From the NCBI RefSeq assembly GCF_034421375.1, contig NZ_CP139779.1, positions 620,001 through 684,000 of the forward strand: 64,000 bases of DNA, given 5' to 3'. Position numbers and translations under genes: made by a program. Origin of the DNA: Microbacterium invictum (GTDB lineage: Bacteria > Actinomycetota > Actinomycetes > Actinomycetales > Microbacteriaceae). The notes under the pieces were generated by a model that worked only from the letters and a program-made list of their open reading frames with translations, was not told where the DNA came from and did not search any database. Below, in pieces: positions 35,480 to 44,780 of the stretch; position 1 is the first letter of the stretch, and the number at the start of each line of letters is the position of its first letter.

Positions 35480-37660
35480 ATGACCGGGTACGTGCGCTTC
35501 ATCACCGCAGCCAAGACCTCGTGGATCGTGCTGGTCCTGGCCGCGGCGGCGGCCGCCGCCCTCTTCACGTTCGGCAGCGGAAGCGAGTCCGACAACGCCC
35601 CCGCCGTGGGGCTGCCCGACTCCGCGGAGTCGGTCCAGGTCGACGAACTGCTCGACGAGTTCCCGAGCGCCGACACGACCTCGGCGTTCCTGGTGTTCGA
35701 GGCCGAGGGCGACGAGCTGAGCGCCGAGGCGCTCGAGGCCATCAACGGCAAGGTCTTCGGCGACCTCGTGGAGTTCACCCCCGACGGGTTCGTCCCCCCG
35801 GCGCAGGTGTCCGATGACGGTCGCGTCGCGCTGGTCATCGTGCCGCTCGATCCCGAGACCGGCATCGAGGCCCAGTCCGAGCGTGCGCAGGAGATCCGGG
35901 ATGTCGCCTCCGCCGACCTCGGCGACGACGTGCGCGTCTTCCTCACCGGTCCCGAGGGGTTCGAGGTCGACCTGTCGGCGGTGTTCGCCGGGGCCGACAT
36001 CACGCTGCTGCTGACGACGGTGATCGTCGTCGCGATCCTGCTCCTCATCACCTACCGGAGCCCCTGGCTGTGGCTCGTGCCGCTCACGGTCATCGGCGTC
36101 GCCGACGCCCTCGCGGGCATCGTGGCGCGAAACGTCGCCGCCGCCGTCGGCGTCGAACTCGACCCCTCGATCACCGGCATCCTCTCGGTCCTCGTCTTCG
36201 GCGCCGGGACCAACTACGCCCTCCTCCTCATCGCGCGCTACCGCGACGAGCTGCGACTGCACGAAGACCGCCGCGAGGCCATGCGGCGGGCCGTGCGCGG
36301 CGCCGGGCCGGCGATCATCGCCAGCGGCTCGACCGTCGCCCTCGCCCTGGCCACGCTGCTCTTCGCCGAGCTGGCGGGCAACCGTGCCCTCGGGCTCGCC
36401 TGCGCGGTGGGGATCGTCGTCGCGATGATCTTCGCGCTCGCCGTGCTGCCGGCCGCGCTCGTGCTGTTCGGCCGGGGCCTGTTCTGGCCGTACGTCCCGC
36501 GGTTCGGCTCGCGCGACGCCATCCCGCGAAGCCCGTGGGGCAAGCTCGGCCGTGCGGTCTCGCGCCGCCCCGCGATCGTCGCGCTGAGCGGATTCGTCGT
36601 CCTGGCCGCGCTCGCGTCGGGCGTGTTCTTCGTGCAGACCGGTCTGTCGCAGAATGACCGGTTCCTCGACAAGCCCGAAGCCGTCGTCGGTCAGGAGATC
36701 ATCGCCGACGCGTTCTCGGCCGGGGCGACCTCGCCCGCGACGGTCGTCGTGGGACGGGATGACGCCGACGCGGCCGTCGCAGAGCTCGAGACCATCGACG
36801 GGGTCGACGCCGCCGTCGTCGCCGAGGAGACCGACGATCTCGTCCGCATCGACGTCACGCTCGACGCGAGCCCCGAAACGCCCGAGGCCTATGACGCGAT
36901 CACCGCCATGCGCGCCGCGCTCGACGACGTCGGCGCGGGCGACGGACTTGTCGGCGGGCTCGACGCGCGCTCGCTGGACGTCGCGGACGCCCAGGCGCGC
37001 GACCAGGCGCTGGTGATCCCGCTCATCCTCGTGCTCGTCTTCATCGTCCTGGTCGTGCTGCTGCGCGCCCTCGTCGCTCCGCTCCTGCTCCTCGTCGCCG
37101 TGGTCGTCAGCTTCTTCTCGGCCGTGGGGGCGAGCTGGTGGCTGTTCCAGACGCCGCTGTTCGGCTTCCCCGCGATCGACACGAATGTGCTGCTGTTCAG
37201 CTTCCTCTTCCTCGTCGCCCTGGGCGTGGACTACAGCATCTTCCTCGTCACGCGGGCCAAGGAAGAGGCGGACCGACTCGGCATCACCCAGGGGATGATC
37301 CGCGCGCTGGCCGCGACCGGTGCCGTCATCACCAGCGCCGGCATCCTGCTCGCGGCCGTGTTCGCCGTGCTCGGCGTGCTGCCGCTCATCACCCTCACGC
37401 AGATCGGCATCATCGTCTGCATCGGTGTGCTCATCGACACCCTGCTCGTGCGGACGGTGATCGTGCCGGCGCTGACGTTCCTGCTGCGCGACCGGGTCTG
37501 GTGGCCGCGGCGCCCGAAGCTCACCGACGCCGACGCGGCCGCGCAGGGCGCGGACGCATTCGCCGACCCGCTGGAGGTGGAGCGCCGCCGCGCAGCGGCC
37601 GCCGCTGACGCGGTGGGGACGGGCGATGCGTCGAAGGAGCCTGTCGCGGCGGACCGCTGA
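35480..37660 (+). CDS. MMPL-family RND transporter
   Basis: A 726-residue RND-superfamily membrane protein with the MMPL layout: one N-terminal helix, an external domain (about 35-165), five to six helices, a second external domain (about 385-510), and a final helix bundle. Conserved pieces are GAGTNYALLLIARYRDEL and VDYSIFLVTRAKEEA, whose buried acidic/tyrosine residues belong to the proton relay. It should export lipids or hydrophobic compounds. AGGAGA eight bases upstream sets the start. The divergent MarR protein is the probable repressor. Confidence 0.9.
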   Translation: MTGYVRFITAAKTSWIVLVLAAAAAAALFTFGSGSESDNAPAVGLPDSAESVQVDELLDEFPSADTTSAFLVFEAEGDELSAEALEAINGKVFGDLVEFTPDGFVPPAQVSDDGRVALVIVPLDPETGIEAQSERAQEIRDVASADLGDDVRVFLTGPEGFEVDLSAVFAGADITLLLTTVIVVAILLLITYRSPWLWLVPLTVIGVADALAGIVARNVAAAVGVELDPSITGILSVLVFGAGTNYALLLIARYRDELRLHEDRREAMRRAVRGAGPAIIASGSTVALALATLLFAELAGNRALGLACAVGIVVAMIFALAVLPAALVLFGRGLFWPYVPRFGSRDAIPRSPWGKLGRAVSRRPAIVALSGFVVLAALASGVFFVQTGLSQNDRFLDKPEAVVGQEIIADAFSAGATSPATVVVGRDDADAAVAELETIDGVDAAVVAEETDDLVRIDVTLDASPETPEAYDAITAMRAALDDVGAGDGLVGGLDARSLDVADAQARDQALVIPLILVLVFIVLVVLLRALVAPLLLLVAVVVSFFSAVGASWWLFQTPLFGFPAIDTNVLLFSFLFLVALGVDYSIFLVTRAKEEADRLGITQGMIRALAATGAVITSAGILLAAVFAVLGVLPLITLTQIGIIVCIGVLIDTLLVRTVIVPALTFLLRDRVWWPRRPKLTDADAAAQGADAFADPLEVERRRAAAAADAVGTGDASKEPVAADR

Positions 37661-37814
37661 CACCTCGAGCGCCGAGGCTCGTCGCGCTCGCGCGCGGCGC
37701 CCTCCCGGGCCCGACACGGCCTCGGGGATCCGCGCAGCCTCGGCCCACATCCCCCCGGATGGGCCGAGGTTGTGCCGATCTCCGAGGCTGCGTCGAAGCC
37801 GGCGCCCGAGCCTC

Positions 37815-37891
37815 CGGTCGTTGAGCGAGCGAAGCGAGTCGAAACGCTCGGAGCGTTTCGTCTCGTCGCTGCGCTCCTCGCTCAACGACCG
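37815..37891. repeat. long GC-rich hairpin repeat
   Basis: A 15-bp perfect outer stem CGGTCGTTGAGCGAG with its complement at 37877-37891, plus an inner GTCGAAACG/CGTTTCGTC stem and a CTCGGAG loop. I recall sequences of this type (GTTGAGCGAGCGAAGCGAG) as dispersed intergenic hairpins in Microbacteriaceae. It lies between the convergent MMPL and LLM genes and may terminate both. Confidence 0.75.
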
Positions 37892-37913
37892 CCCGGTGAC
37901 CGCGGCGGTACGC

Positions 37914-39005
37914 TCAGCCGGCGAGCGCGGGCGCCGCGGCCGCGGGCACCGCTCCAGCGCGGGACTCCAGGGCCTCCGCGAGGAGGGTGAGCGACTGGGT
38001 GCGGCCCGCCGCGGCATCCTTCTGCTCTGAAGCGAAGGCACCCGCGATCGGCGAGACCATGACCTCGTCGACACCCGCGCGGGCGGCCAGGTCTTCCAGG
38101 CCCGCCGCCACGTCGTCTCCGGTGCCGACGAACCAGGTCGCGCGGGCCGCGGCCATGATCTCGTCGGCCATCGGGGCGAGAGGGCCCGCGCTCTGCGCGT
38201 CCTCGACGGTCTCGAGCGGGGTGAGGGGCTGGTTGGTGCGCAGGCGCACCATCATCCGCAGCTGCGGCAACGCGCGCGCCTCGGCCTCCTCGGCCGTGGG
38301 CGCCGCCACGATGTTGGCGGTGACGAACGAGCGCGGCGTCGGATGCGCCTCGGACGGCCGGTACTGATCGCGGTACAGCTGCATGGCCCGGTCGAGGCCG
38401 GCGCCCGAGAAGTGGTTCGCGAAGACGTAGGGAAGCCCCAGCGAAGCCGCCAGCTGGGCCGAGTAGTCACTCGACCCGAGCAGCCAGACCTCGGGGGCGT
38501 TCTGCGCCGCCGGAGTCGCCCGCACCTCGTAGGTGGTCCCGGAGGTGAGCCGGATCGCCGCGCCGTCGGGCGAGGTGAGCGCGAGGATGTCGCCGATGTG
38601 GTCGGGGAAGCGCTCGACATCGCTCGTGGTCCCCGACATCCGCAGCAGCTGCGTGATGACGGGGTCGCTGCCCGGGGCGCGCCCGATCCCCAGGTCGATA
38701 CGTCCCGGGGCGATCGCCTCGAGGGCGGCGAACTGCTCGGCGACCACGAGCGGGGAGTGATTGGGGAGCATCACCCCGCCGGACCCGACGCGGATCCGCG
38801 AGGTGCGCGCCGCGGCCGCCGCGATCAGCACCGGGGGCGCGGTCGAGGCGACGGCGGGCATGTTGTGGTGCTCGGCGAACCAGTAGCGCCGGTAGCCGAG
38901 ACGCTCGGCGGTCTCGACGAGAGAGAGGGATGCCGCGACGGCCTCCGCGCTGGTCTGGCCGGCGCGCACCGGCACGAGGTCGAGGACCGACAGGGTGATG
39001 CTCAT
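37914..39005 (-). CDS. LLM-class flavin-dependent oxidoreductase
   Basis: A 363-residue luciferase-like protein. The start SVLDLVPVRAGQTSAEAV and the strings YWFAEHHNMPAVASTAP, GSGGVMLPNHSPLVVAEQF and DLGIGRAPGSDP define the subgroup of FMN-dependent LLM proteins (often named MsnO8-like) and not the F420-binding one. No substrate can be assigned. It is 17 bases downstream of an F420/NADP reductase-like gene on the same strand, so the two are probably co-transcribed. Confidence 0.88.
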   Translation of the reverse strand: MSITLSVLDLVPVRAGQTSAEAVAASLSLVETAERLGYRRYWFAEHHNMPAVASTAPPVLIAAAAARTSRIRVGSGGVMLPNHSPLVVAEQFAALEAIAPGRIDLGIGRAPGSDPVITQLLRMSGTTSDVERFPDHIGDILALTSPDGAAIRLTSGTTYEVRATPAAQNAPEVWLLGSSDYSAQLAASLGLPYVFANHFSGAGLDRAMQLYRDQYRPSEAHPTPRSFVTANIVAAPTAEEAEARALPQLRMMVRLRTNQPLTPLETVEDAQSAGPLAPMADEIMAAARATWFVGTGDDVAAGLEDLAARAGVDEVMVSPIAGAFASEQKDAAAGRTQSLTLLAEALESRAGAVPAAAAPALAG

Positions 39006-39022
39006 GCGGAAGGGTGCTCCGA

Positions 39023-39664
39023 TCAGGGAAGGCGGTTCGCGCGGGCGAGGTTCTCGCGCATCTCGTCCGCGGTCTGGCGCTGGCCGTACCCGGGGCGGTC
39101 GCGCTCGAGACGCCACGACTCGCTGAGCGGGCCGGCGCTGACGGTGTCGAAGCCGAGCTCGTCGTAGAGGCGCGTCATCGTCTCGATGGCCTCGGGGAAG
39201 TCACTCGCCGTACCGAGCGCGCGGCGGTTCGGCGTTCCTGCGGGTGAACCGTCGGTGGTGATCTGGGCCGACAGGATGTTGTTGAACGCCTTGACGACCT
39301 TGGACGTCGGGAGGTGGTCCTGGAGGAGCTGGGAGGTCGTGGTCTCGCCGCGGTCGAGGGCCTCAATGTGGCCGTCGCGCTCGAAGTAGTAGTTGTTGGT
39401 GTCGAGGACGATCTTGCCGGCGAGGGGCTCGACGGGAATCGCGCCGATCGCCTTCAGCGGCACGGTCACGACGGCGATGTCTGCGGCCTCGGCGGCCTCC
39501 TGGGCGGTGGCGGCGCGGAGCTTCGGGCCCACCTCGGCGACGAGGTCGGTGAGGGTCTCAGGGCCGCGGGAGTTCGCGATGACGACGTCGTATCCGACTC
39601 CGGTGAAGGCACGTGCGAGCTGGCTGCCGATGTGTCCGGCGCCGATGATTCCGATGGTGGTCAT
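39023..39664 (-). CDS. NADPH-dependent F420 reductase-like protein
   Basis: A 213-residue Rossmann-fold protein of the NADP oxidoreductase, coenzyme F420-dependent family. The dinucleotide site is TIGIIGAGHIGSQLARAF, followed by VIANSRGPETL, where the Ser-Arg after the second strand favours NADPH. VVKAFNNI is also typical. It may reduce F420 or act as a stand-alone reductase. It precedes an LLM oxidoreductase by 17 bases, so reduced cofactor supply and use may be linked. ATG 39664 is set by the Rossmann start. Confidence 0.82.
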   Translation of the reverse strand: MTTIGIIGAGHIGSQLARAFTGVGYDVVIANSRGPETLTDLVAEVGPKLRAATAQEAAEAADIAVVTVPLKAIGAIPVEPLAGKIVLDTNNYYFERDGHIEALDRGETTTSQLLQDHLPTSKVVKAFNNILSAQITTDGSPAGTPNRRALGTASDFPEAIETMTRLYDELGFDTVSAGPLSESWRLERDRPGYGQRQTADEMRENLARANRLP

Positions 39665-39710
39665 GTGTGTGGCCAACGGACGGACCCCGTTGGACATTCC
39701 CGCCGTGCGG

Positions 39711-39800
39711 GTGTCCCGAACTCCTGCAGGAGGGGCCAACAGGCGCCGGCGCGACCCCGATCACCGTCGCTTCGGTCGGTTTTGCAGGAGTACGGGGCAC
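39711..39800. repeat. 90-bp element with 18-bp inverted terminal arms
   Basis: The left arm (39711-39728, reading GTGTCCCGAACTCCTGCA) and the right arm (39783-39800) are inverted copies matching at 16 of 18 positions. A perfect 12-bp palindrome CTCCTGCAGGAG sits at 39721-39732, inside the left end. The element fills the gap between the reductase start and the photolyase stop. Confidence 0.7.
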
Positions 39801-39806
39801 GCGTCG

Positions 39807-41159
39807 TCAGCGCGGAGCGCGCTTGACCTCCTCGTAGGCCTCCAGCGCGGCCTTGCGCGACTCCTTCAGGTCGACGATCGGCTCGGGGGCGTCGCCGGAG
39901 ACGTGCTCGGGCGCCCAGGTGCGGATGTATTCGCGTTTCGGGTCGAACTTCTCGGCCTGCAGCTCGGGGTTGAACACCCGGAAGTAGGGCGCTGCGTCCG
40001 CTCCCGACCCCGCGACCCACTGCCAGCTGAACGGGTTGTTCGCGGCATCCGCATCGACCAGGCAGTCCCAGAACCATTCCTCGCCCCGGCGCCAGTCGAT
40101 GAGGAGGTTCTTGATGAGGAACGACGCCGTCACCATCCGCACGCGATTGTGCATCCAGCCCGACACCCACAGCTCCTTCATTCCGGCATCGACCATCGCC
40201 ACGCCGGTCTCGCCCTTCTGCCACGCCTCCAGGTGCGTCGGATTCAGCCGCGGCCAGGGGAAGGCGTCGAACTCGCGGCGGAGGTTCACCGTCGCCAGGT
40301 CGGGGTTGTGGAACAGGGTGTGCCAGGCGAACTCACGCCAGCCGAGCTCGGAGAGGAAGCGACGCGGGTTGCCCTCGTCGACCGCCGCAGTCCAGACCTG
40401 ATACGGGCTGAGCTCACCCCAGCGCAGGCGGGGCGAGAGCATCGACGTCGACCCGGACGCCGGTTCGTCCCGGCTGCGGTCGTAGCCGCCGAGGTCGTCG
40501 GCGATGAACTCCTTCAGCCGGCGCTTTGCGGCCGCCTCTCCCGGCGTCCACCGCTCCCGCAGGCCGCCGGCCCAGTCGGGTGAGGTGGGCAGCAGCTCCC
40601 AGTCATCGAGGTCGTCGGAGTCGACGCGTCCCGAGAACCCCGCCACCTCGCGCGGTTCGGGCAGCGGCGCCCGCGGCGACGGGAGCGACAGGCAGGCACG
40701 CCAGAACGGGCTGTAGACCGAGAACGGCTTCCCCGCCCCGGTCTTCACCGTCCACGGCTCGAACAGCAGCGACGCGGCGAACGACTCCACCGTCACCCCG
40801 TCCTCCCGCAGGCTCGCCTTCAGGCCTGCGTCGATGTCGCGCTCGGGTCGGCTGTAGCGCCGGTTCCAGAACACCGCGCCCGCGCCGGTGTCGGCCACGA
40901 ACGCCGGAAGGACATCGGATGCCGCGCCGCGGCGCAGCACGAGGGTCGCCCCCTTCGCGGCGAGGTCCTCGCCGAGCGAGGTCAGCGAGTGATGCAGCCA
41001 CCACTTCGCCGCCCCGCCGAGCGGGCGCATGCCGGGGGAGTCCTCGTCGAGGAGGTACAGCCCGACGACGGGCTCGTCGCGGTCGAGCGCTGCGCGCAGC
41101 GCGGGGTTGTCGGCGAGGCGGAGGTCGTCGCGGAACCAGACGATCGAGGGCGCAGCCAT
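39807..41159 (-). CDS. phr: deoxyribodipyrimidine photolyase
   Basis: A 450-residue light-dependent DNA repair enzyme that splits cyclobutane pyrimidine dimers. The N-terminal antenna domain starts IVWFRDDLRLADNPAL. The FAD-binding C-terminal domain has TSMLSPRLRWGELSP, the WVSGWMHNRVRMVTASFL helix, and the signature ANNPFSWQWVAGSGADAAPY. These segments are standard for class I CPD photolyases. ATG 41159 follows GAGGAT by six bases and fits a leaderless start. Confidence 0.92.
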   Translation of the reverse strand: MAAPSIVWFRDDLRLADNPALRAALDRDEPVVGLYLLDEDSPGMRPLGGAAKWWLHHSLTSLGEDLAAKGATLVLRRGAASDVLPAFVADTGAGAVFWNRRYSRPERDIDAGLKASLREDGVTVESFAASLLFEPWTVKTGAGKPFSVYSPFWRACLSLPSPRAPLPEPREVAGFSGRVDSDDLDDWELLPTSPDWAGGLRERWTPGEAAAKRRLKEFIADDLGGYDRSRDEPASGSTSMLSPRLRWGELSPYQVWTAAVDEGNPRRFLSELGWREFAWHTLFHNPDLATVNLRREFDAFPWPRLNPTHLEAWQKGETGVAMVDAGMKELWVSGWMHNRVRMVTASFLIKNLLIDWRRGEEWFWDCLVDADAANNPFSWQWVAGSGADAAPYFRVFNPELQAEKFDPKREYIRTWAPEHVSGDAPEPIVDLKESRKAALEAYEEVKRAPR

Positions 41160-41199
41160 GCACCCATCCTCGCGCGATGAAGCGTGCCCGAGGGCGAAC

Positions 41200-42054
41200 T
41201 CAGCTCGACGACCGGCCGGAGGACGCGTCGCGGATCCAGGCGCCCGCCCGCGCCATCGCCTCGCCGGCCTCGGGGAACACTCCCACCCAGATCGGCCAGA
41301 CGTGCTGCATCCCGTCGCCCACGACGAGGTCGCCACGCACCGAACGGGTGACGAGTCGACGGGCGTCGTCGAGGAGGATCTCGTCGCTCCCGGCGAAGGC
41401 GAGCAACGGCGGGAGGCTATCCGTCGCCGCCAAGGCCGGCGAGATCCGCGGGTCGTGCCGGTCGTGCGTCCCCGCGTACCAGCCGCCCATCTCCAGGAGG
41501 CTGTCGCGGGTGCATTCGATGTCGACGGCGGCGTTCTCGGCCATCGTGTCTCCGGAGCAGGTGAGGTCGCCCCAGGGCGAGAAGAGGACGAGACCATCAG
41601 CCCCCTCCGCGGATCCGACCGCGGCGGCCAGGCCTCCCCCCGAGGAGTCCCCCGCGACGAATCTCGGCAGGTCGGTGGGGAGGGCCCGGAAGGCTGCCGT
41701 GGCATCGTCGAAGGCGGCGGGGAAGGGATGCTCGGGCGCCAGGCGATAGGACGCCACCCACACCTCGGCCTGCGCGGAACGCGCAAGGTGGCCCGCCGTC
41801 TTCCGGCGCGACGCCGGAGACCCGAGCATGTAGCCGCCGCCGAAGAGATAGAGGATGCGGGCGCCGATCTCGCCGTCGGTCGGACGGACCTGCAGTCCGA
41901 GCGGCTGCGACGAATATGTGACGCCGCTCGGTTCGGCCGTGGCATCCTCGGCGTGCTCTCCCGCGGCCCGGCGCTCCGCGATGGGAAGGGAGACCTGCTG
42001 AGGTGCCGCGGCCATCTGCGCCCAGAAGGCGACCGCTTCGGGTGATGCTGCCAT
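41200..42054 (-). CDS. alpha/beta hydrolase of the hormone-sensitive-lipase group
   Basis: A 284-residue hydrolase. The oxyanion segment is YLFGGGYMLGS, the HSL HGGG motif with Phe in place of His; the nucleophile elbow is VAGDSSGGGLAAAV; YRLAPEHPFPAAFDDA is a hallmark of the group; the late acid and histidine are in FAGSDEIL and MQHVWPI. It should cleave short- to medium-chain esters. ATG 42054 is preferred over GTG 42063 because TACCGT lies seven bases upstream. Confidence 0.88.
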   Translation of the reverse strand: MAASPEAVAFWAQMAAAPQQVSLPIAERRAAGEHAEDATAEPSGVTYSSQPLGLQVRPTDGEIGARILYLFGGGYMLGSPASRRKTAGHLARSAQAEVWVASYRLAPEHPFPAAFDDATAAFRALPTDLPRFVAGDSSGGGLAAAVGSAEGADGLVLFSPWGDLTCSGDTMAENAAVDIECTRDSLLEMGGWYAGTHDRHDPRISPALAATDSLPPLLAFAGSDEILLDDARRLVTRSVRGDLVVGDGMQHVWPIWVGVFPEAGEAMARAGAWIRDASSGRSSS

Positions 42055-42087
42055 GCGCGACACGGTAGCCCCGCGGGGCGGACTTCG

Positions 42088-43461
42088 CTAGAGACCCTCC
42101 ACCTTGTGCCCGCGGGGGAGTGCGATGAGCAGCGAACCGGGCTCGAGGCGCACGCGCACCTGTTGCGCCTCGCCGAATTCGTCGCCGTCGAGCTGCACGG
42201 GGTGGGGCTCCGAGGTCGCGAGGTCGACCCCGAGTCCGCGCGAGTACCGCACCGCGTTGTCCTTCGTCCGCAGCGCCATCACGCGGCGGCCGCTGCGGAA
42301 CCGGCGCAGGAAGCTGTTGTCCCACGCCACGCGGCGCCACACGAAGATCCAGCCGAGAAGACCCTTGGGCTGGATGAACACGATGTCGAGGTTGCCGTCG
42401 GCGACCGACGCCTCGGGGATCAGCTCGAGCCCCGCCGGGAGCGACCCGCAGTTCGCGAACAGCACGCTCTGCACACGTGCGGCGTGGATGCGCCGCTGCG
42501 GCAACTGGTACATGAGCCGGAACGGCTTGGCGGCGGGCAGCGACCGGGCCACGCCGTCGACGTAGGCCACCCAGCCGACCTGCTTCTTCAGCTTGGGGTT
42601 GGTGTTGGCGATCATCGCCGCGTCGAGGCCCATGCCGCCCATGACGACGAACGCGTGCTCGTCGACGGTCCCGTCCGGGCGCCGGAGGCTGGCGAAGCCG
42701 ACATCCATCCCCAGCGAATCCCCGTCGAAGGTGGCTCGGATCATCGCGTCGGGATCGTCGAGGGGGAGGAGGAGGTTGCGGGCGAGAAGGTTGCCAGTGC
42801 CGCTCGGCACGATCGTCAGGGGAACCCCGCTGCCGGTCATCGCCTCGGCCACGGCGCGGACGGTGCCATCGCCGCCGGCCACGAGCACGGCGTTCACCCC
42901 TTCCTTCAGCGCCTGCCGGGTGACGTCGTCGCCGAGGTCGTCGACCGTCGTCTCGTAGAAGAGTGGCTCCGACCAGCCGGCCTCCTTCGCGGTCCGCTCG
43001 ACGCGCGCGCGCAGATCGTCGGCGTCGACCTTGGTCGGGTTGTAGACCAGGGCGGCCTTCGGTGTCGGACGGCCCTCGGTGTCGACCATCGGCTCGGGCT
43101 CGCCCGCGGCCGAGACTCGGCGGGCTTCGCCCGTCTCACCGTCTGCGGTATCGGGCTCGACATCGTCGGGCTCGCGGATGACGTTGTCGGGCGCGGCGGC
43201 TGCGGTGGGGTCGGGGGTGGCCTCGTCCACGTCCGACGAGGAAGGGGCGTCCTGCGCGGCCCTATCCCCGCCCATCTCGTCGTCGTCCAGGAGGTCGCCG
43301 TCCACCGCCTCGCCCTGCTCGACCTCTTCGACCGGCTCGGCGAGACCCTTGTCATCGTCGAGGTCGGCCTCGTCGGGCCCATCGGCGTAGATCGCGTCGG
43401 ACGGGTGCGGCGGGTCGACGCGGTCGGGCGCCTCGTCGTTGTCGTTCTGTCCCCCTGGCAT
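42088..43461 (-). CDS. diacylglycerol kinase catalytic-domain protein with long acidic N-terminus
   Basis: A 457-residue lipid/sphingosine-kinase-like protein. The catalytic domain starts at about residue 135 (KAALVYNPTK) with the nucleotide motif VAGGDGTVRAVAEAM and IPSGTGNLLARNLLLP, followed by the beta-sandwich domain ending at QLDGDEFGEAQQVRV. The first ~130 residues are Asp/Glu-rich and should be disordered; such an extension is not part of the family core. It should phosphorylate a lipid head group. TAGTCT sits six bases before the ATG. It is divergent from serS. Confidence 0.87.
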   Translation of the reverse strand: MPGGQNDNDEAPDRVDPPHPSDAIYADGPDEADLDDDKGLAEPVEEVEQGEAVDGDLLDDDEMGGDRAAQDAPSSSDVDEATPDPTAAAAPDNVIREPDDVEPDTADGETGEARRVSAAGEPEPMVDTEGRPTPKAALVYNPTKVDADDLRARVERTAKEAGWSEPLFYETTVDDLGDDVTRQALKEGVNAVLVAGGDGTVRAVAEAMTGSGVPLTIVPSGTGNLLARNLLLPLDDPDAMIRATFDGDSLGMDVGFASLRRPDGTVDEHAFVVMGGMGLDAAMIANTNPKLKKQVGWVAYVDGVARSLPAAKPFRLMYQLPQRRIHAARVQSVLFANCGSLPAGLELIPEASVADGNLDIVFIQPKGLLGWIFVWRRVAWDNSFLRRFRSGRRVMALRTKDNAVRYSRGLGVDLATSEPHPVQLDGDEFGEAQQVRVRLEPGSLLIALPRGHKVEGL

Positions 43462-43505
43462 GCACTCAGACTAGGACCCGGAAGCCCCGCGATTAGACTC
43501 GTCCC

Positions 43506-44780
43506 GTGATCGATCCCGTGCTTCTCCGTGACAATCCCGAGCTGGTCAAGCGCTCGCAGGAGGCACGGGGCGAGTCGGCGGACACCGTCGACGCCGCCCT
43601 CGACGCCGACCGCGCCCGCCGCGCCGCCATCACCGCCTTCGAAGAGCTGCGTGCAGCGCAGAACGCCCACGGCAAGCGGGTGGCGCAAGCCCCGAAGGAC
43701 GAGAAGGCCGCGCTCGTGGCCGAGGCGAAAGCACTCAGCGAGCGGGTGAAGGCGGCGCAGCACGCGGTCACCGCCGCCGAAGAGGCCGCCGACGCCGCCT
43801 TCGCACGGATCGAGAACATCGTGATCGACGGGGTGCCTGCCGGCGGCGAAGAGGACTTCGTGACCCTCCGCACGCACGGCGAGACCCCGACGTTCGACTT
43901 CGAGCCGCGCGACCACCTCGAGCTCGGCGAGCTCCTCGGGGCGATCGACATGGAGCGCGGCACGAAGGTGTCGGGGAGCCGGTTCTACTTCCTCACCGGC
44001 ATCGGCGCACGGCTGGAGCTCGCGCTGATGACCCTCGCCCTCGACCGGGCGCTGCAGGCCGGGTTCACGCCCCTCGTGCCCCCGACCCTCGTGCGCCCCG
44101 AGGTGATGCGCGGCACCGGGTTCCTCGGTCAGCACGCCGACGAGGTCTACCACCTCGAGGAGGACGACCTCTACCTCGTGGGCACCAGTGAGGTCCCCCT
44201 CGCGGGCTATCACATGGACGAGATCCTCGATCTCTCCCGCGGCGCCAAGCGCTACGCCGGATGGTCGACCTGCTATCGCCGCGAGGCCGGCTCCTATGGC
44301 AAGGACACCCGCGGCATCATCCGGGTCCACCAGTTCAACAAGCTGGAGATGTTCGTCTACACCACCGTCGACGAGGCCGAGGCCGAGCACCAGCGCCTCG
44401 CCGACATGCAGGAGGGCATGCTGCAGGACCTCGGCCTGTCGTACCGGGTGATCGACGTCGCCGCCGGCGACCTCGGCTCGAGCGCCGCGCGCAAGTACGA
44501 CATCGAGGCGTGGGTGCCCACCCAGAACGCCTACCGCGAGCTGACCTCGACCTCCAACTGCACCACCTATCAGGCGCGGCGCCTGAACATCCGGCACCGC
44601 CTGTCGCCGGACGAGGGGGGGAAGACGCAGTTCGTCGCGACCCTCAACGGCACGCTCGCGACGACCCGGTGGATCGTGGCGATGCTCGAGACCCACCAGC
44701 GCGCCGACGGCTCGGTGGTCGTTCCCGAGGTGCTCCGCCCCTACCTGGGTGGTCTCGAGGTCATCGAGCCGGTCTCATGA
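43506..44780 (+). CDS. serS: seryl-tRNA synthetase
   Basis: A 424-residue class II synthetase that charges tRNA-Ser. The N-terminal helical arm (about 30-105, Ala/Lys/Glu-rich coiled coil) binds the long variable arm of tRNA-Ser. Class II motif 2 is [16 protein letters not shown] and motif 3 [17 protein letters not shown]. The GTG start lies six bases behind TAGACT, indicating a leaderless message. Its stop overlaps the HAD gene by ATGA. Two tRNA-Ser genes lie within 2.6 kb downstream. Confidence 0.97.
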   Translation: MIDPVLLRDNPELVKRSQEARGESADTVDAALDADRARRAAITAFEELRAAQNAHGKRVAQAPKDEKAALVAEAKALSERVKAAQHAVTAAEEAADAAFARIENIVIDGVPAGGEEDFVTLRTHGETPTFDFEPRDHLELGELLGAIDMERGTKVSGSRFYFLTGIGARLELALMTLALDRALQAGFTPLVPPTLVRPEVMRGTGFLGQHADEVYHLEEDDLYLVGTSEVPLAGYHMDEILDLSRGAKRYAGWSTCYRREAGSYGKDTRGIIRVHQFNKLEMFVYTTVDEAEAEHQRLADMQEGMLQDLGLSYRVIDVAAGDLGSSAARKYDIEAWVPTQNAYRELTSTSNCTTYQARRLNIRHRLSPDEGGKTQFVATLNGTLATTRWIVAMLETHQRADGSVVVPEVLRPYLGGLEVIEPVS

